From contig CACZPD010000241.1 of assembly GCA_902782955.1 (NCBI GenBank), forward strand, positions 1 through 14,531: a DNA stretch of 14,531 nt, written 5' to 3'. Made by a program: the position numbers and the translations under genes. Shown in pieces: positions 6,556 through 14,182 of this stretch. The DNA is from an uncultured Erysipelotrichaceae bacterium. Lineage in GTDB: Bacteria > Bacillota_I > Bacilli_A > Erysipelotrichales > Erysipelotrichaceae. The notes beneath the pieces are model-generated. The model was not told the origin of the DNA. It saw only the letters and a program-made list of their open reading frames with translations, and did no database searches. Every line of letters starts with the position of its first letter. Positions within the stretch are counted from its first letter, which is position 1.

Positions 6556-6584
6556 AAAAAATGGAGAACGATCTCCATTTTTTT
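6556..6584. terminator. Bidirectional terminator between icd and the DUF871 gene
   Basis: AAAAAATGGAGA (6556-6567) pairs with TCTCCATTTTTT (6572-6583) around the loop ACGA, with seven T on the plus strand and six on the minus strand. It starts 2 bp after the icd stop and ends 5 bp before the stop of the converging gene. Confidence 0.9.
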
Positions 6585-6588
6585 GATA

Positions 6589-7773
6589 TTATCCGAATTC
6601 CTCAAAGATAACGATGTCACCGTCATGTATCAGCTCCAGCATCATCTCTTCACCCGGTACGAGATGACCGACCCGGTTGCGCTGACCGTCATTTTTCAGC
6701 GGCAGAAGGACGACCTGTACCTCTCCGGCATAGTTGGGATACGATTCATTGACCATAACGACATCCCCGGGCTGGAAGTATTCTCCTTCACATGACCGGG
6801 CTGAGATCTTTTTTCCGCGGTAAATGAAGCGGGGTCCGCGGCTTCGCCACATCCATTCCGAGCTGTCTCCGAAATCCATGTGCGGGAAGAAATCCAGAAC
6901 GATCTCCTTTTCGATGGGGGCAGCTTCCTGATCGAAGACGACCTTCAGTTTTTTCTGCGGTATGCCTTCGATGGAAAAGGAAGCGCCGAATGATTCCATT
7001 ACTTTGATCATCGGATTATCCGGCTCCATCTTTTTCGTTTCAAGCGCTTTTTTCAATGCTTTGAATTCTTCTTCTGATGCATAGGCGTTTCCGATCAGGA
7101 TATCTGTCACATCGCCTGTAGAGAGCAGGATGCGCATCTGCAGGTCGACCGGCAGGTCACGGAGCTTTTCGACCGTAGGCAGGCCGTTTACGGCATTCCA
7201 TACCCCGTGTGTGTTTTCCGCGTGGGAAGGAATAAAAGCGCCGACCCGTACACCTGCTTTGCGCAGTTCTTTATTGACTGCCAGAAAGCGGTCCCAGCGG
7301 AAACCGGTATACCGCTGCGGATAAAAGTTGTGGCAGAACAGCAGGCGGTCTTTTTCGACGCCGAGATCCAGGAGTTCCTGTATCTCCTGAAGGGATTTGG
7401 AACTGGCATTGAATTCTATTTTGATGCCATACGGATTTTTCAGCAGGACGGCATCTTTTTCTGTGCCGAAAGACATATCCATGCGGACAATATCACAGCC
7501 GATCTCATGAAAAACGGAAAGATCGTCATAGTCCGCACCCATGCGTCTGAAACAGCCGGGATTGACGTCCAGGGACACTTCCATGCCGTACGCATGCGCG
7601 CTGTCGATCATGTCCCGGAACAGTTCCAGAACTTCTTCCTTTGTGCCTTCAACGGAAAACATGCTGGAGAATACACGCCTGCATCCGTAACGGGAGGCAA
7701 GGCTGAAATATTCCTTGATCTCGGACATGGGACGGATGTCGGGATATACGGAAATACCGAATACAGGATTCAT
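6589..7773 (-). CDS. DUF871 family protein, MupG-like (6-phospho-N-acetylmuramidase family)
   Basis: The 394-residue protein has the DUF871 layout: a TIM-barrel N-terminal part (about 1-235) and a cyclophilin-like C-terminal part (about 270-394). Family stretches include FGISVYPD (5-12), RRVFSSMFS, EVSLDVNPGCF (65-75), IVRMDMSFG (95-103), IEFNASS, CHNFYPQRYTGF and FIPSHAENTHGVWNAVNGLP. The studied member, Staphylococcus MupG, cleaves MurNAc-6-phosphate-GlcNAc in the cytoplasm during cell-wall recycling. Whether this copy has the same substrate cannot be read, because no MurQ, muropeptide PTS or RpiR regulator lies beside it. The start at 7773 follows AGAGAGG (7787-7781) by 7 nt; an upstream ATG at 7797 would add eight residues without a better site. 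It is monocistronic. Confidence 0.85.
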   Translation of the reverse strand: MNPVFGISVYPDIRPMSEIKEYFSLASRYGCRRVFSSMFSVEGTKEEVLELFRDMIDSAHAYGMEVSLDVNPGCFRRMGADYDDLSVFHEIGCDIVRMDMSFGTEKDAVLLKNPYGIKIEFNASSKSLQEIQELLDLGVEKDRLLFCHNFYPQRYTGFRWDRFLAVNKELRKAGVRVGAFIPSHAENTHGVWNAVNGLPTVEKLRDLPVDLQMRILLSTGDVTDILIGNAYASEEEFKALKKALETKKMEPDNPMIKVMESFGASFSIEGIPQKKLKVVFDQEAAPIEKEIVLDFFPHMDFGDSSEWMWRSRGPRFIYRGKKISARSCEGEYFQPGDVVMVNESYPNYAGEVQVVLLPLKNDGQRNRVGHLVPGEEMMLELIHDGDIVIFEEFG

Positions 7774-7795
7774 AAGGATACCTCTCTCTGCATTC

Positions 7796-7824
7796 ATTAT
7801 ACAGGGATGCGCGGTGATATTATA
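7796..7824 (-). promoter_or_regulatory. Two -10 boxes upstream of the DUF871 gene
   Basis: Minus-strand TATAAT occurs at 7824-7819 and again at 7801-7796, exactly 17 bp apart. Neither has a good -35; TAATCA (7847-7842) is the nearest for the distal box. The proximal box would start transcription about 15 bp before the start codon, just upstream of the ribosome site. Confidence 0.4.
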
Positions 7825-7869
7825 CCGTCAGTCTTTCCGCTTGATTAAGGCAAAAAACACGCGGATTTT

Positions 7870-7878
7870 TGATATAAT
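7870..7878 (+). promoter_or_regulatory. Extended -10 promoter of the parE operon
   Basis: TGATATAAT is a perfect extended -10 (TG-N-TATAAT). The -35 region at 17-bp spacing is poor (GCAAAA); TTGATT at 7841 is 26 bp away and too far. AGGAG at 7895-7899 follows, 6 nt before the parE start. It is the only promoter I see for the long downstream operon. Confidence 0.6.
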
Positions 7879-7905
7879 ATGAAACAGTAAAGTCAGGAGA
7901 AATGA

Positions 7906-9828
7906 ATGGCAAAAAACAAATATACAGACGAAAGCATTCAGATACTGGAAGGATTGGAAGCGGTCCGGAAGCGTCCGGGCATGTATATAGGTTCCACGGA
8001 TATCCACGGCCTGCATCATCTGATCTGGGAGATCGTAGACAACTCCATCGATGAGGCGCTGAACGGATACGGGAAAAAGATCACCATCACTCTGCAGAAT
8101 GACGGAAGCGTAACGGTACAGGATGAAGGCAGAGGCATGCCTACCGGCATGCATGCCAGCGGCGTCAATACACTGCAGGTCATTTTTACGGTTCTGCATG
8201 CCGGCGGTAAATTCACTTCCGAAGGCGGCTATAAAACAGCCGGCGGACTGCACGGCGTCGGCGCATCGGTCGTCAACGCGCTCAGTGAATGGCTGGAAGC
8301 GGAAGTTGCGCATGACGGGCAGCTTGTCAGGATGCGCTTTGAAAACGGCGGGAAAAAGATCGGCAAACTGGAGAATCTCGGAAAGACAACCCGCACAGGC
8401 TCCAAAGTTACTTTTAAGCCGGACAGGAAGATCTTTTCGGCGACGGAATTCAAATTCGATACGGTCTGTGAAAGAGCCCGTGAAGAAGCGTTCCTGCTGA
8501 GTGGGATCGCGATGGAAGTCATTGACCGCCGCGGAAAGAAAAACGAGACGGAAGTATTCTGTTACGAAGACGGCCTCACGGCTTATCTGAATTATCTTTC
8601 CGAAGACCGCCGTCCTTTGACTGCGCCGGTCAAGTTTTCCGGTGATGTCGGGGGCATCCATGTGGATACGGCATTCCAGTACACGGATGACTATCAGGAG
8701 AATACTTACAGCTTTGTAAACCTGGTCAGGACCACGGTCGGCGGTTCGCACGAAGTCGGCTACCGTACCGCGTTTACGAAAGCAGTCAATGATTACGCGA
8801 GAAAATACGGACTGCTCAAGGATAAAGACAAAAACCTGGAAGGCAGCGATGTCCGTGAAGGACTCACCAGCATCATCAGTGTCACCATTCCCGAAAACCT
8901 GCTCCAGTTTGAAGGACAGACAAAGGGAAAACTCGGGACACCGGAAGCCAAGCCGGCGGTGGAATCTGTTGTATCGGACCAGCTTTCATTCTGGCTGGAG
9001 GAAAACAGGACCCAGTCGGATACACTGATCCGGAAAATGCAGAAAGCCCAGCAGGCAAGGGATGCGGCGAGAAAAGCAAGAGACGAGGCCAGAAGGGGCA
9101 AGCGCGCAGGAAAGAGCGAGAAGGTTTTATCCGGCAAGCTTTCACCGGCCCAGTCAAAGGATTCCCGTATTAAGGAACTCTTCCTCGTCGAGGGTGATTC
9201 TGCCGGCGGCAGTGCCAAGCAGGGAAGAGATTCCCAGTATCAGGCGATCCTGCCGTTAAGGGGAAAAGTGCTGAATACGGAAAAGAGCTCACTTGCGGAG
9301 ATCGAAAAGAACGAAGAACTGAACACGCTGATCTACGCCCTCGGTGCGGGTGTCGGCGCAAACTTTGATGTAAGCGAATCCAATTACGGCAAAGTGATCA
9401 TCATGACCGATGCGGATGATGACGGATCGCATATCCAGATCCTCCTGCTTACGTTCTTCTACAGATACATGCGTCCGCTGGTGGAAAGCGGGATGGTATA
9501 TATCGCGCTTCCGCCGCTGTATAAAGTAACCAAAGGAAAAACATCGCAGTACTGCTATACCGATGACGAACTCGATTCCCTGCGCAAAAAGATGGGGAAA
9601 GTGGAGATCCAGAGATACAAGGGACTTGGCGAAATGAACGCCGCGCAGCTGTGGGAAACTACGATGGATCCCGAGCACCGCACATTGATCCAGGTCGGCA
9701 TCGAGGACGGTGTGGCAGCTGAAAAGCGCGTGTCTGTACTGATGGGCGATAAAGCCGAAAAGCGCAGAAGATGGATCGAAGAGAATATTTCCTTTACATT
9801 GGAAGATGATTTTAAGGTGGGGGATTAA
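7906..9828 (+). CDS. parE: DNA topoisomerase IV subunit B
   Basis: ParE is the ATPase subunit of topoisomerase IV, which decatenates daughter chromosomes and relaxes supercoils. The 640 residues show the GHKL ATPase (1-220: EGLEAVRKRPGMYIGSTD, WEIVDNSIDEAL with Glu42 and Asn46, DEGRGMP, GGLHGVGASVVNALS), a transducer domain with VGGSHEVGYRTAF (278-290), and a TOPRIM domain with EGDSAGGSAKQGRD (429-442) and TDADDDGSHIQ (501-511). TDADDDG rather than TDADVDG, together with VGASVVNALSEWL and the basic linker at 384-404, indicates ParE instead of GyrB. The partner gene also lacks a GyrA box. The stop overlaps the parC start (TAATG). Confidence 0.95.
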   Translation: MAKNKYTDESIQILEGLEAVRKRPGMYIGSTDIHGLHHLIWEIVDNSIDEALNGYGKKITITLQNDGSVTVQDEGRGMPTGMHASGVNTLQVIFTVLHAGGKFTSEGGYKTAGGLHGVGASVVNALSEWLEAEVAHDGQLVRMRFENGGKKIGKLENLGKTTRTGSKVTFKPDRKIFSATEFKFDTVCERAREEAFLLSGIAMEVIDRRGKKNETEVFCYEDGLTAYLNYLSEDRRPLTAPVKFSGDVGGIHVDTAFQYTDDYQENTYSFVNLVRTTVGGSHEVGYRTAFTKAVNDYARKYGLLKDKDKNLEGSDVREGLTSIISVTIPENLLQFEGQTKGKLGTPEAKPAVESVVSDQLSFWLEENRTQSDTLIRKMQKAQQARDAARKARDEARRGKRAGKSEKVLSGKLSPAQSKDSRIKELFLVEGDSAGGSAKQGRDSQYQAILPLRGKVLNTEKSSLAEIEKNEELNTLIYALGAGVGANFDVSESNYGKVIIMTDADDDGSHIQILLLTFFYRYMRPLVESGMVYIALPPLYKVTKGKTSQYCYTDDELDSLRKKMGKVEIQRYKGLGEMNAAQLWETTMDPEHRTLIQVGIEDGVAAEKRVSVLMGDKAEKRRRWIEENISFTLEDDFKVGD

Positions 9829-12332
9829 TGGCAAGAAAGAAAGATTTTGAAGATAAGACGGTCATTGTTCCCGCATTGCTGGAAGATATCATGTCCGACC
9901 GTTTCGGAAGATATGCGAAATACATCATTCAGGAAAGAGCGCTGCCCGATGCGCGTGACGGTCTGAAACCTGTACAGAGAAGAATTCTCTACGCCATGTA
10001 CCATGACGGGAATACGTGGGATCACCCGTACCGGAAATCCGCAAAGACCGTCGGTCTTGTAATCGGTAATTACCATCCGCACGGGGACAGTTCCGTCTAT
10101 GACGCCATGGTGCGCATGTCGCAGGACTGGAAAGTCCGTCTGCCGCTGATCGATATGCACGGCAACAACGGCTCGATCGACGATGACCCAGCTGCGGCCA
10201 TGCGTTATACGGAAGTACGTCTGGCAAAAGTCACGCAGGTCATGGAAGATGACCTCGACAAGAATACTGTCGAGATGACACCGAATTTTGATGATACGGA
10301 AAATGAGCCGACCGTTCTGCCGGTTCCTTTTCCCGTTATGCTGGTCAACGGCGCGACAGGCATTGCGGCCGGTTATGCCACAAACATGCCGCCGCATAAC
10401 CTGAATGAAGTCGTTGACGCGGCTGTATACCGCATCCACAACCCGGAATGTTCCCTTACGAATATCATGGATATCATGCCCGGTCCGGATTTTCCGACCG
10501 GCGGCATCGTCCAGGGGGAAGACGGCATCCGTTCCGCATTTGAAACAGGAAAAGGAAGGATCGTTGTCCGGGCGAAGTGTGAGATCAAAGATGCCCGCAG
10601 CATCCAGCAGATCATCATCACCGAGATCCCGTATGAGATCGTCAAATCGAAACTGGTCAAGGAAATGGACGAGATCCGTATTTCCAAGGCGATCGACGGT
10701 GTACTGGATGTCCGTGACAGTTCGGACAGGAACGGTCTGCGCATCGTTGTGGATGTCAAAAAAGACGCTGATGCGAATATGATCCTGAACTATTTCTACA
10801 AGAATACCAACCTGCAGACATATTACAGCTACAACAATGTGGCGATCATTGATAAAACACCGGTCCAGGTAGGCCTGCTCGGCCTTCTGGATGCGTTTAT
10901 CGATTTCCGCAAGGAAGTCGTCCTGCGCAGATCACGCTATGAACTCGATAAGATGGAAGCGAGATGCCATGTGATCGAAGGTCTGATGAAGGCCGTTTCC
11001 ATCCTCGATGAGATCATCCGCATCATCCGCGCCAGCAAAGACAAAGGGGACGCGAAAAAGAATCTCATGCGGGAATTCCATTTTGATGAACCGCAGGCGG
11101 AAGCCATCGTTTCCCTGCGCCTTTACCGCCTGACCAATACGGATATTTTCGAGCTGCGTCAGGAATTCGCGGAACTTGTCAACAAGATCGAGGAGACCAG
11201 GGGAATCATTGAAAACGAAGCGATGCTGAAGGCTGTCATCGTGAAGGAACTGCGTGAAGTCAAAAAGAACTTCGGCAGTGAAAGAAGGACAAAGATCGAA
11301 AGTGAAGTTTCCGAGATCGTCATCGACAAAGCGCAGATGATCACCAACGAGCGCGTCATGGTCACGGTAACGGAAGACGGATATATCAAGCGCGTATCCA
11401 TGAAATCCTTCAATGCCAGCAGTCATCTGCAGACCGGCATCAAGGAAGGCGACCATCTGATCGGTTCCATCGAATGCGATACCGTAGATACGATGCTTCT
11501 GTTTACATCAAAGGGAAACTATGCGTCTGTGCCTGTATGGCAGATCCCTGACGCGAAATGGAAAGACAGGGGCAGCCATCTGAACAGTGCTGTCAGGATC
11601 GACGGCGATGACAAGATCAGAAGCGCCATCCTGATCAAGTCTTTCCAGACACATGCATGGATCGTAACACTGAGTACAGGCGGACAGATCAAGAAAACAC
11701 CTGTCAGCCTGTGGAGCGTGGAACGCAACAGCAAGGTCATGACTGCGATGTCACTGCCGCCGGACGGGGAACTGATCGCAGCGTTCCCGGCTTATGAGGG
11801 GCAGTCCGTCGTAATGGTTTCCAAGGACGGCAATGCGTACAGCTTTGATCTGGAGGAGATCCCGTCCACAGGTGTCAGGTCGAAAGGCGTCAAGGCGATG
11901 AATCTGGCAAAATCAGATGCAGCTGCGTATGCCTGCGCTGCCGATCCCGGAAATACAGCAGTTCTCGTCATGAGTGAAAACGGCGGAATGAAGCGTATCT
12001 ATCTGAAGGAGATCATGACCGGAAAGCGTCCTGCAAAAGGCAGTATGATCTGCCGTAAGATCAAAACGAATCCGAGCGTTGTTTCCTATATCGGAATGAT
12101 CGCGCCGGGAGACGTGCTTTCTTTCTATGATCCGGAAGAACAGAAACTCAAAGCGACTGATATTCCGATCAGACCGCGGGAATCCGGATTCTCGGCGCCG
12201 CTGGTTCTGAAAGAAGGATGGTCTTTTGAAAAGGGAATAGCGGAATGCAGGATCATTGATATGCCTGAAGAGAAAGAAAGCGTACACAGTGATTATGAAC
12301 CGCTCAGTCTTTTTGACGAAGGGGAAGCATAA
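9828..12332 (+). CDS. parC: DNA topoisomerase IV subunit A
   Basis: ParC is the DNA breakage-reunion subunit. Its 834 residues comprise a winged-helix and tower region (about 20-500) and a C-terminal DNA-wrapping beta-pinwheel (about 510-810). The catalytic tyrosine is Tyr127 in AAMRYTEVRL. The quinolone-determining segment reads HPHGDSSVYDAMVRMSQ, with Ser88 and Asp92 at the positions equivalent to GyrA 83 and 87 of E. coli, so no classic fluoroquinolone-resistance substitution is visible there. No GyrA box (QRRGGKG-like) is present in the pinwheel, which separates it from GyrA. AAGGTGGGGG precedes the start inside parE. Both ends overlap neighbours by one base (TAATG), implying translational coupling to parE and yqeG. 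Confidence 0.95.
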   Translation: MARKKDFEDKTVIVPALLEDIMSDRFGRYAKYIIQERALPDARDGLKPVQRRILYAMYHDGNTWDHPYRKSAKTVGLVIGNYHPHGDSSVYDAMVRMSQDWKVRLPLIDMHGNNGSIDDDPAAAMRYTEVRLAKVTQVMEDDLDKNTVEMTPNFDDTENEPTVLPVPFPVMLVNGATGIAAGYATNMPPHNLNEVVDAAVYRIHNPECSLTNIMDIMPGPDFPTGGIVQGEDGIRSAFETGKGRIVVRAKCEIKDARSIQQIIITEIPYEIVKSKLVKEMDEIRISKAIDGVLDVRDSSDRNGLRIVVDVKKDADANMILNYFYKNTNLQTYYSYNNVAIIDKTPVQVGLLGLLDAFIDFRKEVVLRRSRYELDKMEARCHVIEGLMKAVSILDEIIRIIRASKDKGDAKKNLMREFHFDEPQAEAIVSLRLYRLTNTDIFELRQEFAELVNKIEETRGIIENEAMLKAVIVKELREVKKNFGSERRTKIESEVSEIVIDKAQMITNERVMVTVTEDGYIKRVSMKSFNASSHLQTGIKEGDHLIGSIECDTVDTMLLFTSKGNYASVPVWQIPDAKWKDRGSHLNSAVRIDGDDKIRSAILIKSFQTHAWIVTLSTGGQIKKTPVSLWSVERNSKVMTAMSLPPDGELIAAFPAYEGQSVVMVSKDGNAYSFDLEEIPSTGVRSKGVKAMNLAKSDAAAYACAADPGNTAVLVMSENGGMKRIYLKEIMTGKRPAKGSMICRKIKTNPSVVSYIGMIAPGDVLSFYDPEEQKLKATDIPIRPRESGFSAPLVLKEGWSFEKGIAECRIIDMPEEKESVHSDYEPLSLFDEGEA

Positions 12333-12859
12333 TGAAAAACTGGTTTCTGCCTGATCACTATGTGCATTCCTGTCTTGAAGTGGAACCGGAAAAGCTGAAG
12401 GAACACGGTGTCAGACTGTGTATCCTGGATATTGACAATACGCTTGTCCCGTCCGATTCCGAAGAAGTCGGGGAAGAGGAAATACGTTACGTACAGGACC
12501 TGAAAGACGCAGGCATCATTCCGGTCGCAATTTCCAACAATATGGCCGGAAGGACTCTGCGTATCAGCAAGGCCCTGAATACCGACTGTATATTCTTTGC
12601 GCTGAAACCGCTGCGGCCGGGATTGTACAGGGCGCTGAAAAGGTATCAGGTATCCCCGCAGGAATGCGTGATCGTCGGTGACCAGCTTATTACCGATATC
12701 TGCGGCGGAAACCGCATGGGAATTTTCACGATCCTGGTGGATCCGAAAGGAAATGATAATATTTTCGGAAAGATCAGCCGCAGGGCTGAAAAACTCATTC
12801 TGAAATACTATAAGAAAAAAGGGTTATTCGATAAAGGAGACAATGATGGTGAAATGTAA
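12332..12859 (+). CDS. yqeG: YqeG family HAD-type phosphatase
   Basis: This 175-residue protein is a HAD phosphatase of the YqeG/subfamily IIIA type. Motif I is LDIDNTLVP with Asp33 and Asp35, motif II is ISNNMAGR (Ser68), motif III Lys92 in LKPLRPG, and motif IV VGDQLITDICGGNRMG (Asp117, Asp122). The related yeast Gep4 and a plant homologue dephosphorylate phosphatidylglycerol-phosphate, so a role in phosphatidylglycerol synthesis is possible, but the substrate of this copy is unproven. It starts at the parC stop (TAATG) and overlaps yqeH. Its place before yqeH and yhbY is the standard Firmicutes order. Confidence 0.9.
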   Translation: MKNWFLPDHYVHSCLEVEPEKLKEHGVRLCILDIDNTLVPSDSEEVGEEEIRYVQDLKDAGIIPVAISNNMAGRTLRISKALNTDCIFFALKPLRPGLYRALKRYQVSPQECVIVGDQLITDICGGNRMGIFTILVDPKGNDNIFGKISRRAEKLILKYYKKKGLFDKGDNDGEM

Positions 12860-13895
12860 GGGCTGCGGCATTACCCTGCAGAGTACGGATAAAGACCTTC
12901 CGGGCTATACGCCTAAACCGGATGCGGCATATTGTCAGCGGTGTTTCCGGCTGATCCATTATGATGATCTGACTGTCTCCATGCGGAAGGGGATCGAACC
13001 CGACAACATTCTGAAGCAGATCAGCCGGATGGACGGCCTGATCCTTCTCGTCGCGGATCTGTTTGACTTTGAAGCATCCATGATCCCGGGACTGAAACGG
13101 ATCCTGCCCGGCAGGGATATGATTCTCGCGGTCACGAAAAGGGATCTTCTTCCGGACACGGTCAGCCATGAGAAGATCGCGCATTTCATCTTCCGGCGCC
13201 TGAAGGAAGAAGGAACGCAGATCCGCGACCTGGTCCTGACATCAAGCGTGCAGAATGAAGGAATGGATGAACTGCTCTCCCTGATCCGGCAGTACCGGAA
13301 AGACAGCCCGGTCATCGTGATCGGCAAAGCAAACAGCGGGAAAAGCACGCTGCTCAACCAGCTTGCGGGTGATGCGGTCCTGACCGCTTCACGATATCCC
13401 GGCACGACACTGGATTTCAATGAGATAACGATCGAAGGAATCCCGTTTATCGATACTCCCGGCATCGAGATATCGCAGAGCATCCTGATGGAAACGGATG
13501 AAAAGGATCTGAAGCAGATCCTTCCGGCGCGTACCGTCAAACCGCAGATCTTCCAGCTGAAAAATGACCAGAGCTTCGCGGCAGGCGGACTGGCGCGTAT
13601 CGACGTTCTCGGCTGTACCAGAGCGACGGCAGTGTGGTACTGCAGCGATGCACTTCCGCTTCACAGGGGAAAGGCGGAAAATGCGGATGCCTACTGGAAA
13701 AAGCATTACGGGGAAGAACTGTCTCCTGTTCCGCTTCATAACAAATTCAGGCAATATGCAAAACGCAAAGATGAAGATAAAATGGATGTCGTAATAGACG
13801 GACTCGGATGGGTATGCCTGAGCGGTGATATCCGGACAGTCAAAGTCCATGTTCCGCAAAATGTAAATGTAACATTTAGAAAGGCGATGATCTGA
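12846..13895 (+). CDS. yqeH: Ribosome biogenesis GTPase YqeH, circularly permuted
   Basis: YqeH is needed for 30S subunit assembly in Bacillus. The N-terminus has a zinc finger, CKGC and CQRC (Cys5, 8, 31, 34 numbered from the upstream ATG). The GTPase motifs come in permuted order: G4 as TKRD (98-101), G5 around SSVQNEG, then the P-loop GKANSGKS (161-168), G2 near YPGTTLDF and G3 DTPG (204-207). A C-terminal RNA-binding region follows. Two ATGs are in tandem: 12843 is only 3 nt after AAAGGAG (12833-12839), whereas 12846 is 6 nt away, so I prefer 12846; the alternative adds one Met. It overlaps yqeG and shares TGATG with yhbY. The usual Asn of NKxD is Thr here. Confidence 0.92.
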   Translation: MVKCKGCGITLQSTDKDLPGYTPKPDAAYCQRCFRLIHYDDLTVSMRKGIEPDNILKQISRMDGLILLVADLFDFEASMIPGLKRILPGRDMILAVTKRDLLPDTVSHEKIAHFIFRRLKEEGTQIRDLVLTSSVQNEGMDELLSLIRQYRKDSPVIVIGKANSGKSTLLNQLAGDAVLTASRYPGTTLDFNEITIEGIPFIDTPGIEISQSILMETDEKDLKQILPARTVKPQIFQLKNDQSFAAGGLARIDVLGCTRATAVWYCSDALPLHRGKAENADAYWKKHYGEELSPVPLHNKFRQYAKRKDEDKMDVVIDGLGWVCLSGDIRTVKVHVPQNVNVTFRKAMI

Positions 13896-14182
13896 TGCTT
13901 ACAGGAAAACAGAAAAGCTATCTCAGAAGACTGGCACAGACAGAGAATGCTATTTTTCAGATCGGCAAAGACGGCTTAAGCGACAATCTGATCGAAACTG
14001 TCAGTCTTGCCCTTGCCAAACGGGAGCTGGTCAAGGTCAATGTGCTGAAAACAGCGCCGGCTGATCTCAAGGAAACTGCTTTTGATCTGGCCATGCATAC
14101 GAAAAGCGAAGTCGTACAGATCATAGGACGCACGATCATTCTCTATAAGCGTGCAAAGAATCAGAAGATCATTCTGCCATGA
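13895..14182 (+). CDS. yhbY: YhbY family RNA-binding protein (CRM domain)
   Basis: This 95-residue protein is a single CRM domain. It begins MLTGKQKSYLRRLAQ, then has FQIGKDGLSDNLIETV, KRELVKVNVLKTAP and the closing VVQIIGRTIILYKR, all family signatures. YhbY proteins associate with pre-50S ribosomal particles. It starts on the yqeH stop (TGATG) with AAAGG about 12 nt upstream, so it probably depends on re-initiation. The aroE gene that often sits between yqeH and yhbY in Bacillus is absent. Confidence 0.92.
   Translation: MLTGKQKSYLRRLAQTENAIFQIGKDGLSDNLIETVSLALAKRELVKVNVLKTAPADLKETAFDLAMHTKSEVVQIIGRTIILYKRAKNQKIILP

Noticed and set aside
7828..8751. 307-codon open frame on the minus strand inside parE
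   Set aside because: It lies antisense to the strongly conserved ATPase domain of parE, has no ribosome site and no recognisable motif; it is a shadow of codon bias.
7906..12332. Gyrase (gyrB-gyrA) instead of topoisomerase IV
   Set aside because: The TOPRIM motif is TDADDDG, the partner lacks a GyrA box, and the overall sequence reads as ParE/ParC.
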